In this document: positions 1 through 6,956 of the stretch, piece by piece
Layout of the letters: each line of letters opens with the position of its first letter
Position numbering within the stretch: the first letter of the stretch is position 1
Assembly: GCF_000430005.1 (NCBI RefSeq)
Contig: NZ_AUCY01000037.1
Coordinates: 1-34,103 of the forward strand
From: Desulfovibrio cuneatus DSM 11391
GTDB taxonomy: Bacteria; Desulfobacterota; Desulfovibrionia; Desulfovibrionales; Desulfovibrionaceae
Direction of reading: 5' to 3'
Length of the DNA stretch: 34,103 nucleotides
Made by a program: the position numbers and the translations under genes
Notes under the pieces: model-generated
Told to the model about the DNA's origin: nothing
The model's database searches: none
Seen by the model: the letters and a program-made list of their open reading frames with translations, nothing else

Positions 1-27
1 GGAGAAAGGAAGACGGCAGTCGCGAGC

Positions 28-43
28 ATAGCGAGCCGTGGAG
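28..43 (+). repeat. Motif C repeat, copy 1
   Basis: The 16-bp word ATAGCGAGCCGTGGAG is found here. It occurs again exactly on the other strand at 24961-24976, and with one mismatch at 28325-28340. All three copies lie in non-coding DNA within about 90 bp of a family A end, which suggests parts of one composite repeat. Its function is unknown. Confidence 0.55.
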
Positions 44-55
44 CGAGGGCGGAGG

Positions 56-80
56 GAACAGACAGCTTTGCTGGCTGTTC
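56..80. other. Short hairpin
   Basis: GAACAGACAGC and GCTGGCTGTTC form an 11-bp stem with one mismatch around a 3-base loop. No T-tract follows, so it is not a clear terminator. It lies among repeat pieces and may belong to a decayed palindromic element. Confidence 0.4.
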
Positions 81-110
81 ATTTCAACGAAGCCCAAGCA
101 GAAAAAAGTC

Positions 111-136
111 GCCAAACGGAATAACTGAGCGTTTCC
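111..136 (-). repeat. Family A repeat, single end
   Basis: Read on the minus strand this begins GGAAACGCTC and ends TCCGTTTGGC, matching the right-hand end of the full family A elements with a few changes. On the minus strand it is preceded directly by TAG, as several other ends are. No partner end is visible nearby, so it is a solo end or a decayed element. Confidence 0.6.
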
Positions 137-144
137 CTAAAACT

Positions 145-178
145 ACAAAAGCGCAAAGGATACCCTTTGCGCTTTTGT
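145..178. terminator. Perfect 15-bp hairpin, probable terminator
   Basis: ACAAAAGCGCAAAGG pairs perfectly with CCTTTGCGCTTTTGT around a 4-base loop. The A-rich and T-rich ends of the arms resemble a bidirectional intrinsic terminator. It probably ends a gene lying left of the window. No long T-tract follows on the + strand. Confidence 0.55.
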
Positions 179-432
179 GAGTGAGCTGGACACCCGGCAC
201 TACCGTTACCGTTGCTTTCTTTCGAACCTGGCGGAATTGGCGGCGCAACCGCCGCCCAGCTCGAGAAAGGCTATACCCCCACACCGCGGCCCTGTCAAGC
301 AACATGTGTTCATCAGGCTACGGGGTGCCTGCCACCCTACCCCTTGCCATTTGCCAGAAAGGCCCTCTTCCTGTACCATGCAGCTACCAAAACACATTGC
401 CCCCTTTCCCCTTTAGCAGGAATTGCAGCATT

Positions 433-1536
433 ATGCGGGTTGCCCTTGTTCATTATTGGCTTGTTACCATGCGCGGTGGTGAAAAAGTGCTGGAAGCCCT
501 GTGCCGCATGTACCCCCAGGCAGATATTTTCACCCATGTGTATGTGCCGGAAGCTGTTTCTTCCACCATTCGCCAGCACAAGGTAACCACCTCGTTCATT
601 CAGCGCCTGCCTTTTGCCAAAAAAGCCTACCAGCGCTACCTGCCCCTTATGCCCCTTGCCCTGGAACAGTTAGACCTGCGCGGCTACGACCTTGTCATCA
701 GCACCGAATCTGGCCCGGCAAAAGGTGTGCTTACCAGCGCGGAAACAACACACATTTGCTACTGCCACACCCCCATGCGCTACCTGTGGGACTTTTACCA
801 GGATTACCTTGAAGAAGCCGGGGCCTTTACCCGCTTTGCCATGCGCCCCCTTACCCACTACCTGCGCATGTGGGACGCCCTTTCCGCCCAGCGGGTAGAC
901 CACTTTATTGCCAACTCCCACAACGTGGCCCGCCGCATTCGCAAGCATTACCGCCGGGAAAGTACCGTTATTTACCCCCCTGTGGATGTTTCTGCCTTTA
1001 CCCCGCCACAAGGGCACTATGCCCCGCCACAAGACTACTACCTTTACCTTGGGCAGCTTGTGGGCTATAAGCGGGCCGACCTGGCCGTGGCAGCCTGCAC
1101 CCGCATGAACCGCCGCCTGCTGGTAATGGGGGAAGGCCCGGAACTAAAGCGCCTGCAACAAATGGCTGGCCCCAGCATAGAATTTTTAGGCAGGCAACCT
1201 GCCCCTGTTATACACGAAAAAATGCAGCAGTGCCGCGCCTTGCTCTTTCCGGGGGAAGAAGATTTTGGCATTGTCCCACTGGAAGCCGCGGCCGCAGGCA
1301 GGCCTGTTATTGCCTATGGCAAGGGCGGCGCCATGGAAACGGTTGTGCATGGCACCACCGGGCTGCATTTTGCCCGGCAAACGGAAGAAGCCCTGTGCGA
1401 GGCCATGGAAGCGTTTGAAGCAAACGAGGCCTCTTTTATTCCGGCCGCCCTCACCGCCCATGCCGCCAGTTTTTCCACAGAGCGCTTCCAACAGGAAATT
1501 AGCGCCATGGTAGACATAGCTATGGCCAAACAATAA
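433..1536 (+). CDS. Glycosyltransferase family 4
   Basis: This 367-residue protein is a GT-B fold glycosyltransferase that probably transfers a sugar from a nucleotide sugar to a cell-surface polysaccharide or lipopolysaccharide intermediate at the inner membrane. The N-terminus (MRVALVHYWLVTMRGGEKVLE) has the short glycine-rich loop typical of the acceptor domain. The C-terminal half has MGEGPELKRL and the EX7E signature (Glu276 and Glu284 in EEDFGIVPLEAAAAGRPV), which marks GT4 enzymes. I chose the ATG at 433 because an AGGA sequence lies about 9 bases upstream and family similarity begins there, although the frame is open back to 181. It stands alone and converges on rarD across a shared terminator. 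The donor and acceptor cannot be read from the sequence. Confidence 0.9.
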   Translation: MRVALVHYWLVTMRGGEKVLEALCRMYPQADIFTHVYVPEAVSSTIRQHKVTTSFIQRLPFAKKAYQRYLPLMPLALEQLDLRGYDLVISTESGPAKGVLTSAETTHICYCHTPMRYLWDFYQDYLEEAGAFTRFAMRPLTHYLRMWDALSAQRVDHFIANSHNVARRIRKHYRRESTVIYPPVDVSAFTPPQGHYAPPQDYYLYLGQLVGYKRADLAVAACTRMNRRLLVMGEGPELKRLQQMAGPSIEFLGRQPAPVIHEKMQQCRALLFPGEEDFGIVPLEAAAAGRPVIAYGKGGAMETVVHGTTGLHFARQTEEALCEAMEAFEANEASFIPAALTAHAASFSTERFQQEISAMVDIAMAKQ

Positions 1537-1590
1537 ACAAGACAAATGCCATAGTCTCCACCTAGTCAAAGAGCAGCAGGCAGCATAATA

Positions 1591-1618
1591 AAGCCCCCTT
1601 GAGTATTCAAGGGGGCTT
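1591..1618. terminator. Bidirectional terminator between GT4 gene and rarD
   Basis: AAGCCCCCTTGA and TCAAGGGGGCTT form a perfect 12-bp stem with a 4-base loop. It lies between the converging stop codons at 1536 and 1622. On the minus strand it is followed by TTTATTAT, and on the plus strand by a T-rich stretch, so it can serve both genes. Confidence 0.85.
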
Positions 1619-1621
1619 ACC

Positions 1622-2536
1622 TTATTTCTGTACGCTGTGTGCGGCTTGCTTTCTATGCTGGCGCAAACTCTCCCAAGAATACAGGCCAATGGCTGCCCAG
1701 ATGCAGGCAAAGGTCACCAGTTCTTCCACATGCAATGGTTCATGCAGCACAAACACCCCAAGCAAAAACACGGTGCTGGGAGCCAGGTACTGCAAAAGCC
1801 CCAAAGTGGTCAGCTTGATATTGCGGGCAGCAAAGGTAAACAGCAGTAACGGCACGGTGGTAACAACACCCAGCAGCACAAAAAGCATGTGAGTATAGCC
1901 TGTGGCATGGCCAAAACTGCCTGAACCTTCCCACCATAACCACACAGCATACACCAGAGCCGGGGGAAGCAACACAAAGGTCTCCACCAGCAGGGCAGGC
2001 ACTGTTTCCACAAGCATTGTTTTGCGCAGCGCACCATACATTGCAAAGGAAACCCCAAGCCCCAAGGCCACAAAGGGGAAGGCCCCCAACGCCACAACCT
2101 GGTACCCCACCCCGAAAAAGGCAAGGGCAATGGCACACCAGGCAAGGGGGCTGGCCTTTTCACCAAACAAAAAACGCCCTATCAACACGTTTAGCAACGG
2201 GTTAATAAAGTACCCAAGGCTTGTGGCAAGCACGTGCCCATTGTTCACAGCCCAAATGTACAAAAGCCAGTTGCCCCCCAGCAGGGCGCTGCTGCACGCC
2301 AGCAGGCCAAGGTGTTTGGGCTGGTGCAAAATAAGCCACACCTTGCCCAGCTCTTTCGTGGCCAGCAACCAGCACAGCAAAAACACAAACGACCAAAGAA
2401 TACGGTGGACCACTATTTCAATGGAAGAAATAGTCACAAGCTCCAGCCAGAAAAGTGGCATGAACCCCCACCCGAGAAAAGCCAGAACACCGGCAAGCAC
2501 CCCGCGTGCCGCAGGTGTTTGTGGAAAAGACAGCAT
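1622..2536 (-). CDS. rarD: EamA-family permease RarD
   Basis: This 304-residue inner-membrane protein belongs to the RarD group of the EamA drug/metabolite transporters. About ten hydrophobic segments are visible, in two similar halves. Typical RarD wording includes GVLAGVLAFLGWGFMPLFW near the start, then IWAVNNGHVLATSLGYFINPLLNVLIGRF and LLQYLAPSTVFLLGVFVLHEP. The start at 2536 has a good AAGAGG site. The open frame continues 70 codons further upstream, but that part overlaps the terminator of the next gene and has no family character. RarD proteins were named for chloramphenicol sensitivity, and their natural substrate is not settled. The gene converges on the GT4 gene. Confidence 0.9.
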   Translation of the reverse strand: MLSFPQTPAARGVLAGVLAFLGWGFMPLFWLELVTISSIEIVVHRILWSFVFLLCWLLATKELGKVWLILHQPKHLGLLACSSALLGGNWLLYIWAVNNGHVLATSLGYFINPLLNVLIGRFLFGEKASPLAWCAIALAFFGVGYQVVALGAFPFVALGLGVSFAMYGALRKTMLVETVPALLVETFVLLPPALVYAVWLWWEGSGSFGHATGYTHMLFVLLGVVTTVPLLLFTFAARNIKLTTLGLLQYLAPSTVFLLGVFVLHEPLHVEELVTFACIWAAIGLYSWESLRQHRKQAAHSVQK

Positions 2537-2609
2537 AAAAACCTCTTGCCCGGCTTGTACAGGTTGCCGCGTGCAGGAAATAGGACAAAAGCCGTTTACA
2601 AGCAAAAAA

Positions 2610-2645
2610 ACTGGCAGGCCAAGCGCACAGCGCCAGCCTGCCAGT
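2610..2645 (-). terminator. Intrinsic terminator of the SLOG-like gene
   Basis: Read on the minus strand, ACTGGCAGGC and GCCTGCCAGT form a perfect 10-bp stem around a 16-base loop, followed by seven T residues. It lies about 50 bases after the stop codon at 2697, and is a classical rho-independent terminator. Confidence 0.85.
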
Positions 2646-2696
2646 TGTGCATAACTATCAAATTCCAATGGCTCATTGGAGCTTGGCTCTAAAAAA

Positions 2697-3251
2697 TTAC
2701 GCAGGGAAGGAGCGGGCAAAAAGCGCCGTAATGGCTTTTTGGCCATTTTCTTCTAAAAAGCGGGTGCCGGTTGCAGTAAAGTGGCGTGCCGTAATGCGCG
2801 GTGCTTCCACCTGTGCCCACACTTCTTTTTCCCACTTGAACCAGCCATCTTTTTCCTGGTCAAACACATACAGGGGTTTATTGCAGATTTTTGCAAACTC
2901 TGCCCCCCAGCCTGTGCCACCCTTTACGGTGTTGTCTGGCAGAATAACCCCCACCACAAACACTTCTGCACCGCTGGTAACCTGCCAGCAAATGGACTGC
3001 AATACTTTGCGGAACAAGGGGGCACGGGTAAATTCACGGCTCATGATACGCGAAACATAGGTAAGGCTCACATCTTTCAGGGCAAGCTCTTCATTGGTCA
3101 GCACACGCACCCCGCGTTGGCGTTCCATTTGGTGCCCGTCAAAACTGAAGTTCACTTCTTCCACGCCATGCTGCTGCGCTGCTTGCCCGAAAAACGATTC
3201 TGTTCCTGCCGCACCACCGCTAAACAAGGTGCATTCTTCTGCTTTCAGCAT
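2697..3251 (-). CDS. SLOG-like Rossmann-fold protein, function unknown
   Basis: This 184-residue soluble protein has no signal peptide. Near the N-terminus is FSGGAAGTE (10-18), a glycine-rich nucleotide-binding loop, and later GGTGWGAEFAK (111-121). This pair resembles the G-rich loop and GGxGT-type signature of the SLOG superfamily (YspA/LOG-like), whose members bind nucleotide-derived ligands or cleave nucleotides. That assignment is my inference from the motif pattern. Similar hypothetical proteins occur, as I recall, in Desulfovibrio. The ATG at 3251 is preceded by GGAGG at 5-base spacing, so the start is firm. It has its own terminator downstream. The glycine-zipper lipoprotein gene lies 70 bases upstream on the same strand, and co-transcription is possible. 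Confidence 0.8.
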   Translation of the reverse strand: MLKAEECTLFSGGAAGTESFFGQAAQQHGVEEVNFSFDGHQMERQRGVRVLTNEELALKDVSLTYVSRIMSREFTRAPLFRKVLQSICWQVTSGAEVFVVGVILPDNTVKGGTGWGAEFAKICNKPLYVFDQEKDGWFKWEKEVWAQVEAPRITARHFTATGTRFLEENGQKAITALFARSFPA

Positions 3252-3321
3252 TATAGCCTCCGCGTGTTTTGGCCCTTGTGGCCGGGTTACTGCTTATTAT
3301 GCAACAAAGGCGCGTGCTGTT

Positions 3322-3789
3322 CTACTTATGCTGCACCCGCACATATTGTTTTCCCATGCCAATAATACGCACTTCATCACCGCGAATAAAGTATTCCGCG
3401 CCGCCAATAACAATCACAAGGAAGCGGCCATTTTCCAGTTCCACGGTAATTTCTGTGGCCTCATAGGTTTTTGAGGCCAGTTCAGCCCCGCCAGAGACAA
3501 GTAACCCTGCCCCGGCCCCCACAATACCCCCGGTGGTACCATTCACAACAGCCCCCACCACACCCCCTGCCACGCCGCCCATCAAAGGGCCTAGCAGGTC
3601 TGGGTCCTGGGTTATTTTAACTGTTGCGACATTGGCCACTGTGCCAAAATAAACGCCTTCGGCCTGGCGCACTTCGTCGTCATTATAACTTTTATTGCTT
3701 GCGTTGCAACCTGCCAGCAAGGCCAGGCAAGCAACACACATGGTAAGCACATGAGCAACACGGCGCAGTGAAATAGAAAAAATGGGCAT
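3322..3789 (-). CDS. Glycine-zipper outer-membrane lipoprotein
   Basis: This 155-residue protein has a lipoprotein signal peptide with lipobox LLAGC (cysteine at 28), so it is probably anchored in the outer membrane. Residues 66-103 form a glycine zipper (GPLMGGVAGGVVGAVVNG, then GGIVGAGAGLLVSGG), as in the 2TM glycine-zipper proteins of the SlyB/Rick_17kDa type. The C-terminal part looks like a small beta domain (ITVELENGRFLVIVIGG). Proteins of this kind support envelope integrity, but the precise role is unknown. The ATG at 3789 follows CCAGGAG at suitable spacing. The family A element copy 1 lies just upstream, about 45 bases before the start, so the promoter must sit in the short gap or inside the element. 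Confidence 0.85.
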   Translation of the reverse strand: MPIFSISLRRVAHVLTMCVACLALLAGCNASNKSYNDDEVRQAEGVYFGTVANVATVKITQDPDLLGPLMGGVAGGVVGAVVNGTTGGIVGAGAGLLVSGGAELASKTYEATEITVELENGRFLVIVIGGAEYFIRGDEVRIIGMGKQYVRVQHK

Positions 3790-3835
3790 GAACGATTCTC
3801 CTGGGGTAAGGGAAGTACCGAATACGGTTCTCCAG

Positions 3836-4064
3836 GGAAACGCTGATTTATTCCGTTTGGCGGCGTTGCTTCATTTTTTTTGAAACAGTCGAGGACGAAA
3901 GAGTTGACTCGGCCCTTCCTTGGCCTCGGCCTTCGGCTCCCGCCCTTTGGGCGGTTCCCAATTCCGCTATCCTGCGAAATTGTCACTCCTGCTTCAAAAA
4001 AAGCTTGCGCCTTGCCAAACGAAATAACTACGCGTTTCCAAAATGGCAATTAATCAGTGGTTCT
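3836..4064 (-). repeat. Family A palindromic element, copy 1 (long form)
   Basis: The element is 229 bp. On the minus strand it runs AGAACCACTGATTA, then ATTTTGGAAACGCG, a central stretch with TTTTTTTGAAGCAGGAGTG, and finishes with the inverted end that reads GGAAACGCTGATTTATTCCG on the plus strand. It matches copies 2 and 3 but has about 78 extra bases in the middle, including a CCGCCCAAAGGGCGGG hairpin. It is flanked by the direct repeat CCAG (3832-3835 and 4065-4068). The match can be read outward as an 11-bp repeat, GGTTCTCCAGG, at 3826-3836 and 4059-4069. Terminal inverted repeats, small size and lack of a gene fit a MITE-like element. Confidence 0.75.
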
Positions 4065-4069
4065 CCAGG

Positions 4070-4415
4070 CATGCGCTTGTGCCTAGGCAGACCAGGACAC
4101 AAGGAAGCATTAAGTACAAAGGGTGGACAACCACTATGGTTTTGGTTTGGTACGCAATAACCAGCGTTGCCTTACTGTTGTGTATAGCGAACAAGCCTGC
4201 CATCTGGCAAGCAGGGCTGACGGTTTTCCCAGTATTTCTTTGCAGATATTACCTGAAAAAACCAGCACACCCCGCAAAGAACCTTACCAAGTGCACCGCA
4301 AAAACAAGAAAAAGTGTTTCTTTATAACACGATACGATAGAAACCCTGTGCACTACGCACGCCAGTTCCCGGCAGAGAGTAAACCAAGGGTTAGCGAGCT
4401 TTTCCCTAAAGCCTG
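4070..4415. other. Intergenic region with one doubtful small ORF
   Basis: No recognised gene lies here. On the plus strand a 63-codon frame from 4136 to 4327 encodes a hydrophobic start followed by a basic tail, but it has only a weak upstream GGTGGA and no known relatives that I recognise. The exporter gene ends at the right edge (4416), where AGCCTG/CAGGCT forms a weak hairpin over the stop codon. Confidence 0.5.
4136..4327 (+). CDS. Doubtful small membrane protein
   Basis: This frame of 63 residues begins MVLVWYAITSVALLLCIA and has a second hydrophobic patch (AGLTVFPVFLC), then ends in a Lys-rich tail. It would be a small inner-membrane protein. No good ribosome binding site precedes it, only GGTGGA, and the composition is less GC-rich than the neighbours. 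I do not recognise it, and it may be chance. Confidence 0.18.
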   Translation: MVLVWYAITSVALLLCIANKPAIWQAGLTVFPVFLCRYYLKKPAHPAKNLTKCTAKTRKSVSL

Positions 4416-5351
4416 TTACAGGCTAAGCAAAAACGCCACAACAAATGGCACCCATAAGGAAAGCAGCATGCCGGAAAACACCGCCACCACCACAAACTGT
4501 TCTCCGGAAAAGCGGGAGATAACCGGCAGGCAGGTGTCCATGGCCGTTGCCCCGGCTACCCCAACCGGCGCAAGCCTGCTCACATAACGGGCCAGCAGTT
4601 GCGCAGTCAAAATGCCCAAAAGCTCACGGAAAATATTGGCCAGCAAGGCAATGGAAGCAAGGGCCGGGTGCCCGGCTTCACCAATCATAATGCTGGAAAG
4701 GCTGTAGTACCCAAACCCGGCCCCCACCAAAAGTGCCTGCAACACGCCCACCTGGGGCAGCACAAGCCCAGCCACCACTGCCCCGGTGGCTGTGCCCCCC
4801 ACAATGAGCAGGGGCACCAACAGCAGCTTGCCATGCATGCGGCGCAGTAGCAAAAACACCTCAATGGCACCGCCAAGGCCCATGCCCACGGTAAATACCA
4901 AAAGCCACAGGGCATATTCAGCCAGGGTGTCGTTGGCCAGCCAGGGGGGCACTACCCCAAGCCGCCCCAGCACGATGCCACTGGAAAACAGCGCCAAAAT
5001 GCGCACCGTGCCCATAAAGGGCGAACCACCCGCTGTGGCACTTTCCGTGCTCTTTTGTTCTGCTTCAGGAAAGCGCAACCAGCCACCGCACCGTTCTGCC
5101 CCCCACAACCACAGCACACTGCCAGCAGCGCAGCACAGGGCAAGCACCAAGGCTGTGCCACCAAATTCCGGCAAACGGGCAAACAGGGCCGCGTCGCTAC
5201 CCAGTTTTGCCCCCAGCACAAACAACAGCACATACACCGCCAGCATGCTGGAAGTGTCTGCCCTGCGCAAAACCCCCGGCCTGTGCCGTAATGAAAAACC
5301 ACATGCCATGCCAGCAAGCAGAAAAAAGAGAATGGGAAGGATGGCACTCAT
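4416..5351 (-). CDS. lysO: LysO-family lysine exporter
   Basis: This 311-residue polytopic inner-membrane protein matches the DUF340/LysO family, known in E. coli (YbjE) as an L-lysine exporter. About eight to ten hydrophobic segments are visible. Family hallmarks are GFGYYSLSSIMI, LASIALLANIFRELLG and GVAGATAMDTCLPVI near the C-terminus. A hydrophilic loop (PEAEQKSTESATAGGS) separates the two halves. The start at 5351 is preceded by GGAGAAAG. The frame is open for 51 codons further upstream, but that stretch overlaps the regulator gene. The gene lies 40 bases after the sigma-54 response regulator on the same strand, which suggests an operon. The actual substrate in this organism is inferred from the family only. 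Confidence 0.88.
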   Translation of the reverse strand: MSAILPILFFLLAGMACGFSLRHRPGVLRRADTSSMLAVYVLLFVLGAKLGSDAALFARLPEFGGTALVLALCCAAGSVLWLWGAERCGGWLRFPEAEQKSTESATAGGSPFMGTVRILALFSSGIVLGRLGVVPPWLANDTLAEYALWLLVFTVGMGLGGAIEVFLLLRRMHGKLLLVPLLIVGGTATGAVVAGLVLPQVGVLQALLVGAGFGYYSLSSIMIGEAGHPALASIALLANIFRELLGILTAQLLARYVSRLAPVGVAGATAMDTCLPVISRFSGEQFVVVAVFSGMLLSLWVPFVVAFLLSL

Positions 5352-5391
5352 ACGAAATTCTTTCTCCAGTACCCAAAAGGGGAAAACAGGG

Positions 5392-6819
5392 CTATTCCTT
5401 GCCCATGCCGTACTTGTCAATTTTTGCCAGCAATGTGGGGCGGGAAAGCCCCAGCATACGCGCCGTGCGGGAGCGGTTCCCCTCACACAGGCGCAGGGCT
5501 TCACGCACCACCCGCGCCCCTACATCGTCCATAATGGCATCAAAAATATTGCCCTCTCTATAGGTTTCCAGAAAATGGCGTACATATTCTTCCAGCATCA
5601 GGGCCGGGGTGTTCGCCAAGGCGCTGCCCTGGAACCTGCCCCCTTCGAGCCCCTTGCCTGCCAGCGCCCGTTCCACATCTACAGCATCAATAACGCCGCC
5701 CTGAGTAAAAATAAGCAACTGCTGCATAAGGTTGCGTAACTCACGCACGTTACCGGGCCAGGAATGCCCGGTGAGTAATGCCAGGGCTTGCTGCGTCAAT
5801 TCCGGGGGGCGCACTTCCATTTCCCTGGCAAAGGCTGCCAGGCAATGCCGGGCCAGCATGGGCACATCTTCCCCCCGTTCGCGCAGGGGGGGCAGGTGCA
5901 GGCTCACCACATTCAGGCGGTAAAACAGATCTTCACGAAAGCGCCCGGCGGCCACGGCTTCTTCCAGGTTGCGGTTGGTGGCGGCAAGAATACGCACGTC
6001 CACGTTCACCGTTTCCCGCCCGCCAAGGCGTTCAATTTGCCTCTCTTGCAACAGCCGCAGCAGTTTTGCCTGCACGCCAATGGGAATATCGCCAATTTCA
6101 TCCAGAAACACGGTACCGCCTGAGGCCTGCTCTATTTTTCCCACCCGGCGGTGTACGGCCCCGGTAAAGGCCCCGCGCTCATACCCGAACAACTCACTTT
6201 CCAGCAATGTTTCCGGTATGGCCACGCAGTTGATAATCAGAAACGGCCTGTTGCTGCGGGCACTGTGCTGGTAAAGGGCGCGGGCCACCAGTTCCTTCCC
6301 CGTGCCCGATTCACCCCGCAACAACACCAGGGCGTCGGTGTGGGCCACACGTCCAATGGATTTATACAGCTCCTGCATGGCCCGGCTGGTACCCACCAGT
6401 TGTTCGGCCTGCTCCTCGTCACTTGCAACGTTCAGGCCCACTTGCTGGCGCATTTTACGCCCGGCTTCCAGGGCTGTGGCAAGCTGTTCCAGCACGTGGG
6501 GAATGTCAAAGGGCTTCATCACATAATCAAAGGCACCCTGCTTTGTGGCCTCAATGGCAAATTCTGTGGTGCTATAAGCCGTCATGATAATAACAGGCAG
6601 GCGCGGTTCCAGTTCATGCAGGGCGCGCAAGGCTGTCAGCCCGTCCATGCCCGGCATACGCACGTCCATAATCACGGCATCAGGCAACGCTTCCTTGGCA
6701 AGGCGCAACGCCACTTCCCCGGTGGAAGCGGCACGCACGGTGTAGCCTTCCGCCACCAGAAGGTTTTCAAAGCTGTCACGCAATTGGTCATCGTCATCAA
6801 CCAGAAGCACATTTTTCAT
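5392..6819 (-). CDS. NtrC-type sigma-54 response regulator
   Basis: This 475-residue protein has the full three-domain layout of an NtrC-type activator. Residues 1-120 are a receiver with the acidic cluster at 8-11, the phosphorylation site Asp52 in VIMDVRMPGMDG, Thr80 and Lys102. Residues about 142-380 are the AAA+ domain, with Walker A GESGTGKE (169-176), GAFTGA (216-221) and Walker B TVFLDEIGD (236-244). The C-terminus is a Fis-type helix-turn-helix (NRSRTARMLGLSRPTLLAKI). It should activate sigma-54 promoters after phosphorylation by a histidine kinase, but no kinase gene is in the window. The start at 6819 follows an AGG. It precedes the lysO-like gene and is divergent from the M24 peptidase gene, so it may control either. 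Confidence 0.92.
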   Translation of the reverse strand: MKNVLLVDDDDQLRDSFENLLVAEGYTVRAASTGEVALRLAKEALPDAVIMDVRMPGMDGLTALRALHELEPRLPVIIMTAYSTTEFAIEATKQGAFDYVMKPFDIPHVLEQLATALEAGRKMRQQVGLNVASDEEQAEQLVGTSRAMQELYKSIGRVAHTDALVLLRGESGTGKELVARALYQHSARSNRPFLIINCVAIPETLLESELFGYERGAFTGAVHRRVGKIEQASGGTVFLDEIGDIPIGVQAKLLRLLQERQIERLGGRETVNVDVRILAATNRNLEEAVAAGRFREDLFYRLNVVSLHLPPLRERGEDVPMLARHCLAAFAREMEVRPPELTQQALALLTGHSWPGNVRELRNLMQQLLIFTQGGVIDAVDVERALAGKGLEGGRFQGSALANTPALMLEEYVRHFLETYREGNIFDAIMDDVGARVVREALRLCEGNRSRTARMLGLSRPTLLAKIDKYGMGKE

Positions 6820-6956
6820 GTGAGCCTGTCTTGCAAAAAGGTACAGAGTTGCTTAAGCAAATGGTACAGGGCGGCACCACCGCCCGAAACGTACCAACAA
6901 TGCGCCGGAAAGGCAATTTTTCGCCGCACAACCTGCTTTTTTTCCTGGGAACTACC

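Larger units (their letters stand above)
1..432. other. Intergenic region before the first gene
   Basis: No convincing gene is visible in these 432 bases. The open frames here lack a ribosome binding site and do not resemble a protein family. The stretch holds one copy of motif C (28-43), a short hairpin (56-80), a single end of repeat family A (111-136), a strong 15-bp stem hairpin (145-178) and a GC-rich hairpin near 238-256. An open frame runs from 181 into the glycosyltransferase, but its first 84 codons have no glycosyltransferase character. Confidence 0.7.

Noticed and set aside
181-432. 84-codon N-terminal extension of the GT4 glycosyltransferase
   Set aside because: No ribosome site, Pro/Cys-rich composition and no family similarity; the ATG at 433 has AGGA and starts the fold.
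1902-2654. 250-codon plus-strand frame opposite rarD
   Set aside because: It is an antisense shadow of rarD, which has a clear family match.
4786-5739. 317-codon plus-strand frame across the exporter and regulator genes
   Set aside because: It spans the junction of two well-supported minus-strand genes and has no protein character.
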